Positions 53,077 through 63,382 of a stretch of DNA of 64,000 nt are shown in pieces; position 1 is the first letter of the stretch; each line of letters starts with the position of its first letter. The notes beneath the pieces were generated by a model. It was not told the origin of the DNA. It ran no database searches and saw nothing but the letters and a program-made list of their open reading frames with translations. The DNA comes from Paracoccus lutimaris. GTDB lineage: Bacteria > Pseudomonadota > Alphaproteobacteria > Rhodobacterales > Rhodobacteraceae. Where the stretch lies: assembly GCF_003337565.1 (NCBI RefSeq), contig NZ_QPJL01000015.1, positions 1 to 64,000 on the forward strand, given 5' to 3'. Made by a program: the position numbers and the translations under genes.

Positions 53077-53922
53077 ATGGCTCAGGACAAGGCGGCAATG
53101 GCGCATCCGGCGCTTGAGGCCACAGCGGGGGCGGATCAGACCGGCATCCCGCGCCTACTGGCGATCATGGCGGCGCTGCGCGACCCGAAAACCGGCTGTC
53201 CCTGGGATATCGAACAGGATTTCGCCACCATCGCCCCCTATACCATCGAAGAGGCCCATGAGGTCGCCGATGCCATCGCCCGCTCTGCCTGGGACGAGCT
53301 GCCGGGCGAATTGGGCGACCTGCTTTTGCAGGTGGTTTTCCATGCCCAGATGGCCGACGAGGCGGGGATGTTCGATTTCGCCGATGTGGTCGAAAACATC
53401 TCGACCAAGATGATCGACCGCCATCCGCATATCTTTGGCGACGAATCCCGCGACAAATCCGCCGAGCAGCAGATCAAGGACTGGGAGGCGATCAAGGCCA
53501 GGGAACGCGCCGCCAAGTCCGAGCAGGGCGTGCTGGACGGGGTGGCGCTTGGCCTGCCGGCGCTGACCCGGGCGCTCAAGCTGCAAAACCGTGCCGCGCG
53601 CGTCGGCTTCGACTGGCCGGGCCCCGCCGATGTGCTGAAAAAGATCGTCGAGGAAAGCCACGAGCTGGTCGAGGCGCGCGACAGTTCCGATCACGCGCAT
53701 TTGACCGAGGAATTCGGCGATCTTCTGTTCGTCATGGCCAATCTGGCCCGGCATCTGGACATCGATCCCGAAGAGGCGCTGCGCATGGCCAATGCCAAGT
53801 TTACCGGCCGTTTCCGTTCGATCGAGGCGGCGCTGGCCGCCACCGGCCGCCGCCCCGAGGACAGCGACCTGGCCGAAATGGACGCCCTGTGGGACGAGGC
53901 CAAAGCTGCCGAACGCGCCTGA
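53077..53922 (+). CDS. mazG: Nucleoside triphosphate pyrophosphohydrolase MazG
   Basis: This 281-residue protein has two MazG helical domains. The first has GCPWDIEQDF and EEAHEVADAI with ELGDLLLQVVFHAQMADE; the second has ELVEARDSSD and EEFGDLLFVMANLARHL. It hydrolyses NTPs and possibly ppGpp. The ATG at 53077 has GGAGG five bases upstream; an earlier in-frame ATG at 53017 has no family sequence. Confidence 0.95.
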   Translation: MAQDKAAMAHPALEATAGADQTGIPRLLAIMAALRDPKTGCPWDIEQDFATIAPYTIEEAHEVADAIARSAWDELPGELGDLLLQVVFHAQMADEAGMFDFADVVENISTKMIDRHPHIFGDESRDKSAEQQIKDWEAIKARERAAKSEQGVLDGVALGLPALTRALKLQNRAARVGFDWPGPADVLKKIVEESHELVEARDSSDHAHLTEEFGDLLFVMANLARHLDIDPEEALRMANAKFTGRFRSIEAALAATGRRPEDSDLAEMDALWDEAKAAERA

Positions 53923-54832
53923 TCCCCTTGAGGCGCTGACGGCGCTGCCCGAGCTTGCCGGGGTCGAGTTCCTGCATCTGCACCGCGACATCGCCAAGCG
54001 GCTGGTCTGCGAGATCCGCCTGAATGGCCGGCGGGCCTTTCTCAAGCAGTTCCACGGTGGCGATCGGGCGGCGATGGCGCTGGCCGCCGCCGCAAGGCTG
54101 CATGAGGCGGCGGGCATCCTCGGGCCGGGGCCGGACGGCGTCGCCCTGCCCCTGCTGGTCCTGCCCGAACATGGCGTCATCGTCACCGAGGCCGCGCCGG
54201 GTCGGGCGCTGTCGGCCCTGCTTTTGCGGGCCAGATCGTCGCGGCGCGCGGCGCTTGTCGGCCGCGCCGGCCAGTGGCTGGAACATCTGTGCCGCGACAG
54301 CCGCGAGCTTGGCACATTTGGCGCGCTTTACTGGCTGGGGACGCTCGATCAGCGCCTTGCCGGCGGTCTGCCGGAATGGGCCGATCAGGCGCTGGTGGCG
54401 GCGCATATGGCGCGGATGCGCACCGAGGCCGAGCCGCTGCGCGGCATCAGCGTCGCGCGCGCCACAGCCCATGGCGACCTGACCCCGGACAATCTGTTTC
54501 TGGACGAATCCGTCACCCCCTCGCGGTTGACCGGCATCGACATGCAGCACCGCGCAAGCGCCCCGATCACCCGCGACATGGCCCGGCTGCTGGTCTGGCT
54601 GGAAAGCCGGCGCAGGCGGCCCGCCCGCGAAACCCTGAACGGCATCGCCGCCACGGAACATGCAGCATTGGCGGCAACGCCGGGCCTGATTGGCGCCGAT
54701 CAACTGCCGATCCTGCGCTTCATGATCGGCGTCATGGCGCTGGAGGTCTATCTGGACACCGCCCGCCAGCCCCTTCGCCGGCAGGCGCTGGCGCGCTGTC
54801 TGCGGGACTGGGCGCTCAGGCCGGGGCCATGA
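53906..54832 (+). CDS. Small-molecule kinase homologue (APH/choline kinase fold)
   Basis: The protein (about 308 residues) has the catalytic loop HGDLTPDNLFLD and the following metal-binding GIDMQH, with an N-lobe Lys in RAFLKQF, as in aminoglycoside phosphotransferases and related kinases. The start is unclear: an ATG at 53792 would overlap mazG by 130 bases, while CTG 53906 follows GACGAGG and overlaps mazG by 17 bases. Substrate unknown. It converges with dusA and the two stops overlap by 17 bases. Confidence 0.72.
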   Translation: MPNAPDPLEALTALPELAGVEFLHLHRDIAKRLVCEIRLNGRRAFLKQFHGGDRAAMALAAAARLHEAAGILGPGPDGVALPLLVLPEHGVIVTEAAPGRALSALLLRARSSRRAALVGRAGQWLEHLCRDSRELGTFGALYWLGTLDQRLAGGLPEWADQALVAAHMARMRTEAEPLRGISVARATAHGDLTPDNLFLDESVTPSRLTGIDMQHRASAPITRDMARLLVWLESRRRRPARETLNGIAATEHAALAATPGLIGADQLPILRFMIGVMALEVYLDTARQPLRRQALARCLRDWALRPGP

Positions 54833-55820
54833 CCTCGGCCAGCGCGGCGTCATAGACAGCCAGCGCGCTCGCGCTGTCGGTGGCGCGCGAGGCGCCCTCG
54901 GACAATCGCCGCCGCCAGCCGCGCGCGCCGGGGCGGCCGTGAAACAGGCCCAGCATATGGCGGGTGATCTGGTGCAGCCGCCCGCCTTGCGCCAGATGCG
55001 CCGCGATCCGGGGACGCATGGCCCCGGCCGCCTCGACCGGATCGGCAAAGGGTGGGGTCTCACCCCAAAGCCGGTCGGCCTCGCCCAGAATGTCCCAGGG
55101 CTGGTGATAGGCGGCGCGCCCGACCATGACGCCATCCATAGCGCCCAGATGCTCACGCACCTGCGCGAGCGAGGCGATGCCGCCATTCACCGACAGATGC
55201 AGGTCGGGAAATTCGGCCTTCATGCGATGGACCAGCGGATAATCCAGCGGCGGGATCTCGCGGTTCTCGCGGGGCGACAGGCCCTGCAGCCAGGCCTTGC
55301 GGGCATGGATGGCAATGCGGCGGATGCCGGCATCGCGCATGCGGCGCAGGAAATCGGGCAGGACGGCTTCGGGATCCTGCTCATCGACGCCGATGCGGCA
55401 TTTCACCGTGATCTCGACCGGGCTTGCCGCGATCATCGCCGAGACGCATTCCGCGACCAGCTCGGGCCGGGTCATCAGCACGGCGCCAAAGCAGCCCGAC
55501 TGCACGCGGTCGCTGGGGCAGCCGACATTCAGGTTGATCTCGTCATAGCCCCAATCGGCACCGATCCGGGTCGCCTCGGCCAGCTGGGCCGGCTCGGAGC
55601 CGCCCAGTTGCAGGGCCAGCGGATGCTGGGTCGCGTCGAAATCCAGAAGCCGCGCGCGGTCGCCATGGATGACGGCCGGGGCGGTAACCATTTCGGTATA
55701 AAGCAGCGCCCGGCGCGACAGCAGTCGGTGAAAGCCGCGACAGGCCGGGTCGGTCCAGTCCATCATCGGCGCGACCGAGAGGCGCGCGGCCGTGACTATA
55801 TCTGATCTTTCGCCACCCAT
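54816..55820 (-). CDS. dusA: tRNA dihydrouridine synthase DusA
   Basis: This 334-residue FMN enzyme begins with SVAPMMDWTDPACRGFHRLL, then NLNVGCPSDRVQSGCFGAVLM with the catalytic Cys, IAIHARKAWLQGLSPRENRE (typical of DusA rather than DusB or DusC), and GRAAYHQPW. It reduces U20/U20a in tRNA. I chose ATG 55820; an upstream open frame overlaps the RTX terminator region and is not homologous. Confidence 0.94.
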   Translation of the reverse strand: MGGERSDIVTAARLSVAPMMDWTDPACRGFHRLLSRRALLYTEMVTAPAVIHGDRARLLDFDATQHPLALQLGGSEPAQLAEATRIGADWGYDEINLNVGCPSDRVQSGCFGAVLMTRPELVAECVSAMIAASPVEITVKCRIGVDEQDPEAVLPDFLRRMRDAGIRRIAIHARKAWLQGLSPRENREIPPLDYPLVHRMKAEFPDLHLSVNGGIASLAQVREHLGAMDGVMVGRAAYHQPWDILGEADRLWGETPPFADPVEAAGAMRPRIAAHLAQGGRLHQITRHMLGLFHGRPGARGWRRRLSEGASRATDSASALAVYDAALAEVMAPA

Positions 55821-55917
55821 TTCCCGGCCTTTGCCACAATCCGCGCATGATACGTCACTGCCCGGATTTCCGGAGCTTGCGCGCGGCGTTGCTACAGGGT
55901 GGGCGTCCGATTCGGAA

Positions 55918-55947
55918 CCCCCGGGGGCGCGAACGCACACCCGGGGG
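55918..55947 (-). terminator. GC stem-loop after the RTX/Hint gene
   Basis: cccccggg (55918-55925) pairs with cccggggg (55940-55947) around a 14-base loop, about 28 bases past the RTX stop. There is no T-tract. It separates the RTX gene from dusA, which is read in the same direction further left. Confidence 0.55.
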
Positions 55948-55974
55948 CTGCCAATCGGTCAATATGCGACCCGC

Positions 55975-58808
55975 TTATTGCAGCGGGACGCCGTTCTTGT
56001 GGTGGCGCGAGGCCAACTGGCGCGCCAGCTTGCCCTTGGGAATGAAGCGCACCGGCGGGGTAGCCGCCTCGGGGGTCATCTCGGCCAGTTCCGGGAAGAT
56101 CGTCAGGATCTCTTCCACCGCCTCCGGCGACAGCGATTTCAGCGCCTCGGGGCCGGTAAAGAGCGACTCGGCCTCAAGCCCGTCAGCATAGACGATCTCG
56201 TGCTGGTCAAACAGGATGTGGAAATATTCGACCTCGCCGAAATCCATGACCTGCTCGATCCCGGGCAGCGCCAGCAGATGCTTGACCGCCACCAGAACCT
56301 CGGACTGACCGAACATGCGCTCGGCGATGCGCGAGCGGACCAGAACCCGGTGCTGCGGCGACAGGTACAGATCCAGCGCCGGAATCCCCTGCCCCAGCGC
56401 GCCTGCCGAGATGCGGATCGGGCTGATGCGCTGCAGCTTTTCGCTGCGGTCGTTCAGGAAAGCGCGCGAGCCGATCCACGAGACCGGCTTGTAGCCATTG
56501 TCCCGGGTCCGGATCATGTCGCCGGCGCGCAGGTCCTCGACCGGGCGAAGGCCGGCCATGGTCTCGATCAGGCTGCCGCGCACAAAGCAGATCGGGAGCG
56601 GGGCTTCGATCTCGGTGAAGTTCACGGTATGCAGATTGCCAGCGGCATCGCGCACCTGGAACGAACCGGAATAGGAATCGCCATCCGCATCCAGCGTCTG
56701 GGTCAGCGTGCCCAGCACCCGGGTCAGCCCCTCGCCCAGAACGATCTGGTCATAGTCGCGCGAGGCTGCGCCGGCGCCGGTACCACCGTCCACCGTGAAA
56801 TTGCCCGCGCCACCGTCGACGGTGCTCAGCTGGAAGGTATCCTCGTCGTCACCGCCCAGCACGATATCGCCATGGCCAGCGATCAGCGAGTCATTGCCGG
56901 TGCCGCCATCCATCCGGTCGATACCGGCGCCGCCGTCCAGCGTATCGTTGCCGTCGCCGGCAAGCACCGTGTCCTGACCGTCACCGCCAGAGAGGGAATC
57001 GTTGCCCGCCTGGCCGCTGATGTGATCCGAGCCGCTGCCGCCCTGAACGGTGTCGTTGTCGGCCCCGGCCCGGATGTGGTCATTGCCATCGCCGCCCAGG
57101 ATGCTGTCATTGCCGGCGTCGCCATCGATCGTGTCGCTGTCGGCGCCGCCATCGATGGTGTCGTTATTCGCGCCGCCCAGAATCTGATCGCCGCCGATGC
57201 CGCCGATGATGCTGTCCGCACCCTCGCCGCCATCGAGATAATCCGCGACGTCGCCGCCATCGATGGTGTCATTGCCGGCGCCGCCATAGACGAGGTCATC
57301 GCCGTCACCGCCCAGGATGCTGTCGTTGCCGCCGTCACCGTTGATGTTGTCGTTTCCGCCACCACCCTCGATCAGATCGTCGCCATCGCCGCCGGAGAGG
57401 TTGTCGTTGTCACCCTCGCCCCGCAGGGTGTCGTTGCCGACGCCCCCGGTCAGGGTGTCCAACCCCGTGCCACCCAGCAGCGAATCGTCGCCGGCACCGC
57501 CATCGACGGTGTCGTTCTCGGTGCCGCCGTCGATGGTGTCATTGCCCTCGCCGCCGATCAGGCTGTCACCGCCGGCGCCGCCCAGAATCGAGTCATTGCC
57601 CAGCCCGCCATCGATGTAATCGGCATCGGCACCGCCATTGATGGTGTCATTGCCGGCATCGCCCAGCAGCCGGTCCAGCCCGGCACCGCCGGTGATGACG
57701 TCGTCACCGATACCGCCATCGACCGTGTCGTTATCCGCGCCGGAATCGATGGTGTCATTGCCCTGCTGGCCATAGATGACATCCGCACCGGCACCGCTGA
57801 TGATCGAGTCGTTGTAGTTCGCGTCATATTCATGATCGCTGGTGGCATCGATCGACCCCGACACCACCGTCAGCCGGACGGGGTTTTCCGTCCCCGCCCC
57901 CACCGGCGCAGGCAGCCCGGGCGGGATCGAGGACAGGAACACGACCAGACCGCCCTGCTCGCGGGGGTCGCTCTGAGCGGCCACGCCGGGCGACACCGTG
58001 CGCTCATAATCATAGTCGCATTGCAGGAACCTATAGGTGTTCCCGTTCTGGTCCTGATAGGTGATGATCTGTTCCAGCAGGACCGGATATTCGACCCCAT
58101 TGATGACGACGATCTGGTTCGGCTCGTTGAATACGTCGTTGTTGCCCCCCAGACCGTCCGTCCTCAGGAAGTTGTCGTCATCCTTGAAGGTGATGGTAAT
58201 CGGCGCGCCGGTGATGTTGATATTGCCATAGTGCTGACCGGGGAAGGTGCCCGGATCGGCGAAATTGGTGGGCCAGACATAACCCTGATAGTCGAAGCTG
58301 CCGCCGGGAATCGTCGAGGCCGGATTCTTGTCGCCATAGATCACATCGGCGGCATCGCCGGTGGTGATCGTGTCATGGCCGCTGCCGCCATAGATGGTAT
58401 TGCTGCCCTGGCCGGCATTGATGACGTCATTGTTCGAGCCGCCATCGATCGTGTCGTTCCCGCTGCCTGCGGTGATCGTGTCATGACCGCCACCGCCCGA
58501 GACCAGGTTGAGGCCATCGCCGGCATTGATGCTGTCGGCATTGCCGCCGCCATCGACGGTATCGTTCTCGTTCCCGGCATCGATGGTATCGAGGCCTTCG
58601 CCGCCAAGAATGGAATCGGTGCCAGTGCCACCGATCAGAATGTCGTTGCCAAGGCCGCCATCGAGGTTGTCGTTGCCGGAGCCGCCATCGATGGTGTCGT
58701 TGCCGGCAGCACCGCCGAGCGTATCATTCCCGCCCAGACCCGAAATGGAATCCGCATCCGGCGTTCCACCATAGTGTCATTGCCGGAACCACCAGGAAAT
58801 ACTGCCAT
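55975..58808 (-). pseudogene. RTX calcium-binding protein with C-terminal Hint domain, frameshifted near the start
   Basis: The large frame (789 codons from a GTG at 58344, open upstream to about 58770) consists of dozens of GGxGNDxI/L RTX nonapeptides, interrupted by a unique block of about 150 residues (KNPASTIPGGSFDYQGYVW onward). It ends in a Hint_2 domain starting CFVRGSLIETMAGLRPVEDL (Cys codon 56587-56589). The natural start is ATG 58808 (MAVFPGGSGNDTM) with AAGG upstream. A one-base loss near 58762-58770 separates it from the main frame. Such proteins are usually secreted by type I systems; no exporter genes are nearby. Function of Hint here is unproven. Confidence 0.88.
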
Positions 58809-59197
58809 TAAAGACTACCTTCAACCAAGCGCATCGCCGTCCGCGATAAATCTAGCCGACTTATACAAATCTCGAAAGCTCAAGTAAATCTGACTAAAAA
58901 GACCGGTCACATTTCTGCAACTACCTGTTCTTAAACTTTTATGTATCGGAATTCTTCACGCGCTCCATGACGTCGCGCCGCTGCGTCACGCGCACCATCC
59001 CGGATCCGGCAAGGCGATGAAACGCCGCAGATCGGCCGGGGCCCGGGACCGCAAGCCGACCGGCAAGGAGCTGTGCAAGATCCGCCGCAAGGCAGTTGCC
59101 GGAGATCGTCGCGACAGCAGGGTTTCGTGGCTCATGCGCCGCGCGCCGGGGGATTTCCCCTGCTATCGCCGCGAAATCGCGATAGCAGGGATAATCA
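58809..59197. other. Intergenic region upstream of the RTX/Hint gene
   Basis: This is a 389-base region. The part near 58860-58950 is notably AT-rich (actaaaaagaccggtcac, cttaaacttttatgtatcgg) and probably carries the RTX gene promoter. The part near 59150-59190 is the tRNA terminator hairpin. A 74-codon plus-strand frame across it ends inside the tRNA antisense and is rejected as a gene. Confidence 0.5.
59158..59190 (-). terminator. Perfect 12-bp hairpin downstream of tRNA-Val(CAC)
   Basis: ccctgctatcgc (59158-59169) pairs with gcgatagcaggg (59179-59190) around a 9-base loop, 7 bases from the CCA end of the leftward tRNA. It is placed to end the tRNA transcript. Confidence 0.75.
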
Positions 59198-59272
59198 TGG
59201 TGGGCGATAACGGATTTGAACCGCTGACATCTTCGATGTGAACGAAGCGCTCTACCGCTGAGCTAATCGCCC
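59198..59272 (-). tRNA. tRNA-Val (anticodon CAC)
   Basis: The minus strand folds to a complete tRNA: acceptor GGGCGAT/ATCGCCC, D-arm GCTCAGCGGTAGAGC, anticodon stem CTTCG/CGAAG with loop TTCACAT (anticodon CAC), T-arm GCGGTTCAAATCCGT, discriminator A and encoded CCA (59198-59200). The 57-base gap to the HU-like gene contains nothing else. Confidence 0.92.
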
Positions 59273-59329
59273 GGTGCGGGCTAGATAGCCGCAGTAAGGC
59301 CCTGCCGCAAGGGTCTGCGCGCGAAAATT

Positions 59330-59635
59330 TCACGCCGGTTGCGGCGGCTGATCCTCGGGTTTCCGGCGCAGGCGCAGGGTGATGATCTCGGCCCCGCTCT
59401 GGTCAAGCCGGCGGCTGACGCGCCCGCGCCCCAGCGGGGGCAATGCCAGCGTCATGCCCGAAGCGATGGCGTCGCCCAGTTCGGCCAGCGTGGCCTCGAC
59501 GACGGGTTTGATATCGCTGCTGCGCAGTCCGGTGCGTCGGACCACAAGCGCCATCAGCTGCCGCTTTTGCAGCACCCTTGCGCTTTCGGGGTCAGGCGCA
59601 GGTTCGGGCCCGCGCTTTCGGTCTGCCTTAGCCAT
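59330..59635 (-). CDS. HU/IHF-like DNA-binding protein (divergent)
   Basis: This 101-residue protein has the HU fold pattern: ARVLQKRQLMALVVRRTGLR and DIKPVVEATLAELGDAIASG correspond to helices 1-2, and LALPPLGRGRVSRRLDQSGAE to the beta-arm start. The arm lacks the canonical R.GRNP.TG sequence, so it is a divergent paralogue rather than the main HU. ATG 59635 has AAGGAG upstream. It follows lon on the same strand by 73 bases, as hup often does in proteobacteria. Confidence 0.75.
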   Translation of the reverse strand: MAKADRKRGPEPAPDPESARVLQKRQLMALVVRRTGLRSSDIKPVVEATLAELGDAIASGMTLALPPLGRGRVSRRLDQSGAEIITLRLRRKPEDQPPQPA

Positions 59636-59708
59636 GGACGAACTCCTTGTTGATGTGGAGCACCGACCAAGACAAAACCGCGCGGGACGGGCCCGCGCGG
59701 TTTCAGTA

Positions 59709-62126
59709 TCAATGGGCGACGGTGGCGCCGCCGCTGCCTTGGTCGCGTGCCGCAGCCAGTTTGCTGGCCTCGGCCGCCTCCTCTGCGGCCTCGTCCCATT
59801 CGATGGGTTCGGGCTTGCGCACCAATGCGTGACCCAGAACCTCACGCACATGGCTCACCGGAATGATCCGCAGCCCTTCCTTCACATTGGCCGGAATCTC
59901 GGCCAGGTCCTTCTCGTTATCGGCCGGGATCAGCACGGTCTTGATGCCGCCCCTGAGCGCCGCCAGCAGCTTTTCCTTCAAGCCGCCGATGGCCAGCACA
60001 TTGCCGCGCAAGGTGACCTCGCCGGTCATGGCGACGTCCTTGCGGACCGGGATCTGCGTCAAAACCGACACGATCGAGGTCACCATGGCGATGCCCGCCG
60101 AAGGTCCGTCCTTGGGCGTCGCGCCCTCGGGGACGTGGACATGGATATCCACGCTCTCGAATTTCGGCGGTTTCACCCCGATCTCGGGGCTGATCGAGCG
60201 GACAAAGGACGATGCGGCATCGATCGATTCCTTCATCACCTCGCCCAGTTTCCCGGTCGTCTTCATCCGGCCCTTGCCCGGCAGTTTCAGCGCCTCGATC
60301 TGCAGAAGATCGCCGCCGACCTGCGTCCAGGCCAGGCCCGTCACCACGCCGACCTGGTCGTCCTTTTCGGCCAGACCGTAGCGATGCCGGCGCACGCCCA
60401 GATATTCCTCGGCCTTGGCCGGGTCGACCTCGACGGTCTTGGCCTTGCCCTTGAGGATATCGGTCACCGCCTTGCGGGCCAGTTTCGCGATCTCGCGCTC
60501 CAGCGACCGCACGCCCGCCTCGCGGGTGTAATAGCGGATCACATGGGTCAGCGCCTGGTCGCTTACCGTGAACTCACCCTTGCGCAAGCCGTTCGCCGTG
60601 ATCTGCTTGGGCAGCAGGTGCTGGCGCGCGATCTCGCGCTTTTCGTCCTCGGTATAGCCGGCCAGAGGGATGATCTCCATCCGGTCAAGCAGCGGCCCGG
60701 GCATGTTGTAGCTGTTGGCCGTGGTCACGAACATCACGTCCGACAGATCGTATTCCACCTCAAGATAGTGGTCGACGAAGGTCGCGTTCTGTTCCGGGTC
60801 CAGCACCTCGAGCATGGCCGAGGCCGGGTCACCGCGGAAATCCTGGCCCATCTTGTCGATTTCATCGAGCAGGATCAGCGGATTCGTGGTCTTGGCCTTT
60901 TTCAGCGCCTGAATGATCTTGCCCGGCATCGAGCCGATATAGGTCCGGCGATGGCCGCGGATCTCGGATTCGTCGCGCACGCCGCCAAGGCTGATGCGGA
61001 TGAATTCGCGCCCCGTCGCCCGCGCCACCGACCGGCCAAGGCTGGTCTTGCCGACGCCCGGAGGCCCGACAAGGCACAGGATCGGCCCCTTCAGCTTGGC
61101 CGAGCGGTTCTGCACCGCCAGATATTCGACGATGCGTTCCTTGACCTTTTCCAGCCCGTAATGGTCGGCATCCAGCACGCCTTCGGCCTTGCCCAGATCC
61201 TTGCGGATGCGGGATTTCACGCCCCAAGGCAGCGACAGCAGCCAGTCCAGATAGTTGCGGCTGACCGTGGCCTCGGCCGACATCGGCGACATCGACTTCA
61301 GCTTCTTCAGCTCGGCATCGGCCTTTTCGCGGGCCTCCTTGCTGAACTTGGTCTTGGCGATACGTTCCTCCAGTTCGGAGATCTCGTTGCCGCCATCCTC
61401 ACCGTCGCCCAGCTCCTTCTGAATGGCCTTCATCTGCTCATTCAGATAGTATTCGCGCTGGGTCTTCTCCATCTGCGTCTTGACGCGGGACTTGATCTTC
61501 TTCTCGACCTGCAGGACCGACATTTCGCCCTGCATCAGGCCATAGACCTTTTCCAGACGATCGGCGGTCACTAGCGTTTCCAGCAGTTCCTGCTTTCTGT
61601 CCAGCGCGATGCCCAGATGGCCGCTGACCAGATCGGCCAGACGCGCGGGTTCGCGCGCCTCGGCAACGGCCGAGACGACCTCTTCGGGGATGTTCTTGCG
61701 CACCTTGACGTAGCGCTCGAACTCCTCGGCGACGGCACGGGTCAGCGCGGTCAGCGCGTCATTGTCGCCGGCTTCCTCGGGCAGCGCCTCGCAGGTGGCT
61801 TCGAAGTAATTCTCATTGGGCACGAAGCCGGTGATCCGGACACGTTCGCGCCCCTCGACCAGCACCTTCACGGTCCCGTCGGGCAGCTTCAGCAGTTGCA
61901 GCACATTGGCCAGCACGCCGGTCCGGAAAATTCCGTCGGCAGCAGGCTCATCCACCGCCGCATCCTTCTGCGCCGCGAGAAGGATCGGACGGTCCTGCTC
62001 CATCACCGCTTCGAGGGCCCGCACCGATTTGTCGCGCCCGACGAACAGCGGCACGACCATATGGGGAAACACCACGATATCCCGCAACGGCAGGACCGGA
62101 TGGGAGGTATGAGCGAGTTCGTTCAT
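59709..62126 (-). CDS. lon: ATP-dependent protease Lon
   Basis: This 805-residue protein has the N-terminal substrate domain ([20 protein letters not shown]), the AAA+ module with Walker [12 protein letters not shown] around Lys360, and the protease domain with the catalytic dyad Ser676 ([10 protein letters not shown]) and Lys719 (GGLKEK). Full length with all motifs. It degrades misfolded and regulatory proteins. The HU-like gene follows. Confidence 0.98.
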   Translation of the reverse strand: MNELAHTSHPVLPLRDIVVFPHMVVPLFVGRDKSVRALEAVMEQDRPILLAAQKDAAVDEPAADGIFRTGVLANVLQLLKLPDGTVKVLVEGRERVRITGFVPNENYFEATCEALPEEAGDNDALTALTRAVAEEFERYVKVRKNIPEEVVSAVAEAREPARLADLVSGHLGIALDRKQELLETLVTADRLEKVYGLMQGEMSVLQVEKKIKSRVKTQMEKTQREYYLNEQMKAIQKELGDGEDGGNEISELEERIAKTKFSKEAREKADAELKKLKSMSPMSAEATVSRNYLDWLLSLPWGVKSRIRKDLGKAEGVLDADHYGLEKVKERIVEYLAVQNRSAKLKGPILCLVGPPGVGKTSLGRSVARATGREFIRISLGGVRDESEIRGHRRTYIGSMPGKIIQALKKAKTTNPLILLDEIDKMGQDFRGDPASAMLEVLDPEQNATFVDHYLEVEYDLSDVMFVTTANSYNMPGPLLDRMEIIPLAGYTEDEKREIARQHLLPKQITANGLRKGEFTVSDQALTHVIRYYTREAGVRSLEREIAKLARKAVTDILKGKAKTVEVDPAKAEEYLGVRRHRYGLAEKDDQVGVVTGLAWTQVGGDLLQIEALKLPGKGRMKTTGKLGEVMKESIDAASSFVRSISPEIGVKPPKFESVDIHVHVPEGATPKDGPSAGIAMVTSIVSVLTQIPVRKDVAMTGEVTLRGNVLAIGGLKEKLLAALRGGIKTVLIPADNEKDLAEIPANVKEGLRIIPVSHVREVLGHALVRKPEPIEWDEAAEEAAEASKLAAARDQGSGGATVAH

Positions 62127-62486
62127 TTATTTGGTCCTTTCTCGCCAAGAAACCCGGCCCCTGGGATCAGGCAGCGCGCGTTTCCTGCTGACCGACAAAA
62201 TAGGAAGCTCACGCGCCGGGTTCAATGGCCGAATGGTTCGCATTTCGTTCGCCCCGCTTGTGCAAGCCCTTGCAAGACAGCGAAAACGGCCCCCGGATCG
62301 GTTCGCGTCCGGCGGTCCAACAACGAAATATTACCACAAAAACTTTACGCAATCAGCTTTTATCGCCAAAGGGATCCCTGACCTATTCGTCAGATTTCCG
62401 CTTGATCCGGCCATGGCCATCGAGCTGCCGGCCGCACCGGCCAGGCATTGTTTCAACCGTTTCATTGCCGCCAAGCCCGCCCCGGC
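62127..62486. other. Intergenic region upstream of lon
   Basis: This 360-base gap between the lon start and the stop of the next leftward gene presumably holds the lon promoter. I could not find a convincing heat-shock (sigma-32) -35/-10 pair by eye. A TTGCAAG-containing palindromic stretch lies near 62260-62277. No gene is recognised. Confidence 0.4.
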
Positions 62487-63350
62487 TCAGGCCGGAGCCG
62501 CCGGCACGGCGAGCAAATCCGCCAAGGCGCGCTGGTCCAGAAACGGAAATCCGGTTGCGAGAGCTTGCGCGAATTGCGCCTCGTCAAGCGCGGTCAGGCC
62601 CGGTTCATTCGGGCGGATCGTCCGGGAATCATGGCCCTCGACCTTCAGCTGCAAGGCGCCGTAGGGTCCGGGATCGGTCAGTGCCGGAAAGCGCCGCATC
62701 AGCGCGAAATGGCCAAAGGCAAAGATGCTGCGCGCCACGCGCGAGGCCGTGCGCCGAACCGGCAGCGCCACTGCAGCGCCGGCCGCATGAAAGGGCTGTA
62801 TCTGCTCGTATCGTGCTGGCGCCGCATCGCCGTAACGCGTCGCCAGCAGCGTGCGCGGCAACGAAAAGGCAAAGGCGTCATAGTCGCGCATCACCTCGCC
62901 CGCCCGCGCAAGCCGGGCGGTAAAATCGGCGGGCACGCAATCGTCGTCATCCAGCCGGAACTGGACCAGCCGCCTGCCGCCCGCCGAAAGCTCGCGCAGA
63001 TGCGGCGCCAGGGCCGCAGCGACATCGGTCTCGTCCGACAGGACCAGCCGCGCCTGCGGCAGCGTCAGGCAAAGCGCCCCCAGCCGGGCCTGCCACGCCG
63101 CGGGCATGGCGGTCGAACTCAGCACGATCAGGGTGAAATCCTCATGGGCCTGCGCCCGCATCGAGGCCAGCGTCAGCGCCTCGAAGGCGCGAAAGCGAAA
63201 GCGCAGGCGGTCCTCGGCGTAAAGCTGCAGCGCGCTCTGGCGCAGAGCCTCGGCCTCGGCCTCGGAGCCGCGCGCGGTGCCGATATAGGCGCCCCAGTCG
63301 CCCCGGCCCAGAAAGGAAAACCGGCAGATGCCGACGATATGATCGTTCAT
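62487..63350 (-). CDS. Putative rhamnosyltransferase-like glycosyltransferase
   Basis: This 287-residue protein begins MNDHIVGICRFSFLGRGDW, then a GT2-like stretch AHEDFTLIVLSSTAMPAAW and FRLDDDDCVPADF containing the acidic metal-binding cluster. This pattern is that of the putative rhamnosyl transferase family of alphaproteobacteria. It has no signal peptide or membrane segment. The acceptor is unknown; no polysaccharide cluster is adjacent. Confidence 0.75.
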   Translation of the reverse strand: MNDHIVGICRFSFLGRGDWGAYIGTARGSEAEAEALRQSALQLYAEDRLRFRFRAFEALTLASMRAQAHEDFTLIVLSSTAMPAAWQARLGALCLTLPQARLVLSDETDVAAALAPHLRELSAGGRRLVQFRLDDDDCVPADFTARLARAGEVMRDYDAFAFSLPRTLLATRYGDAAPARYEQIQPFHAAGAAVALPVRRTASRVARSIFAFGHFALMRRFPALTDPGPYGALQLKVEGHDSRTIRPNEPGLTALDEAQFAQALATGFPFLDQRALADLLAVPAAPA

Positions 63351-63382
63351 GTTTCCCCGTCCAATGCCCTGCCCGATCCGGC

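Noticed and set aside
55792..58887. A 1031-codon open frame antisense to the RTX gene with repeated AIDGV-like units
   Set aside because: The repeats are the mirror of RTX codons on the other strand; the sense strand has a recognised RTX/Hint protein.
59017..59241. A 74-codon plus-strand gene between the RTX gene and the HU-like gene
   Set aside because: It ends in GDNGFEPLTSSM, the well-known false peptide produced by reading the antisense of a tRNA gene.
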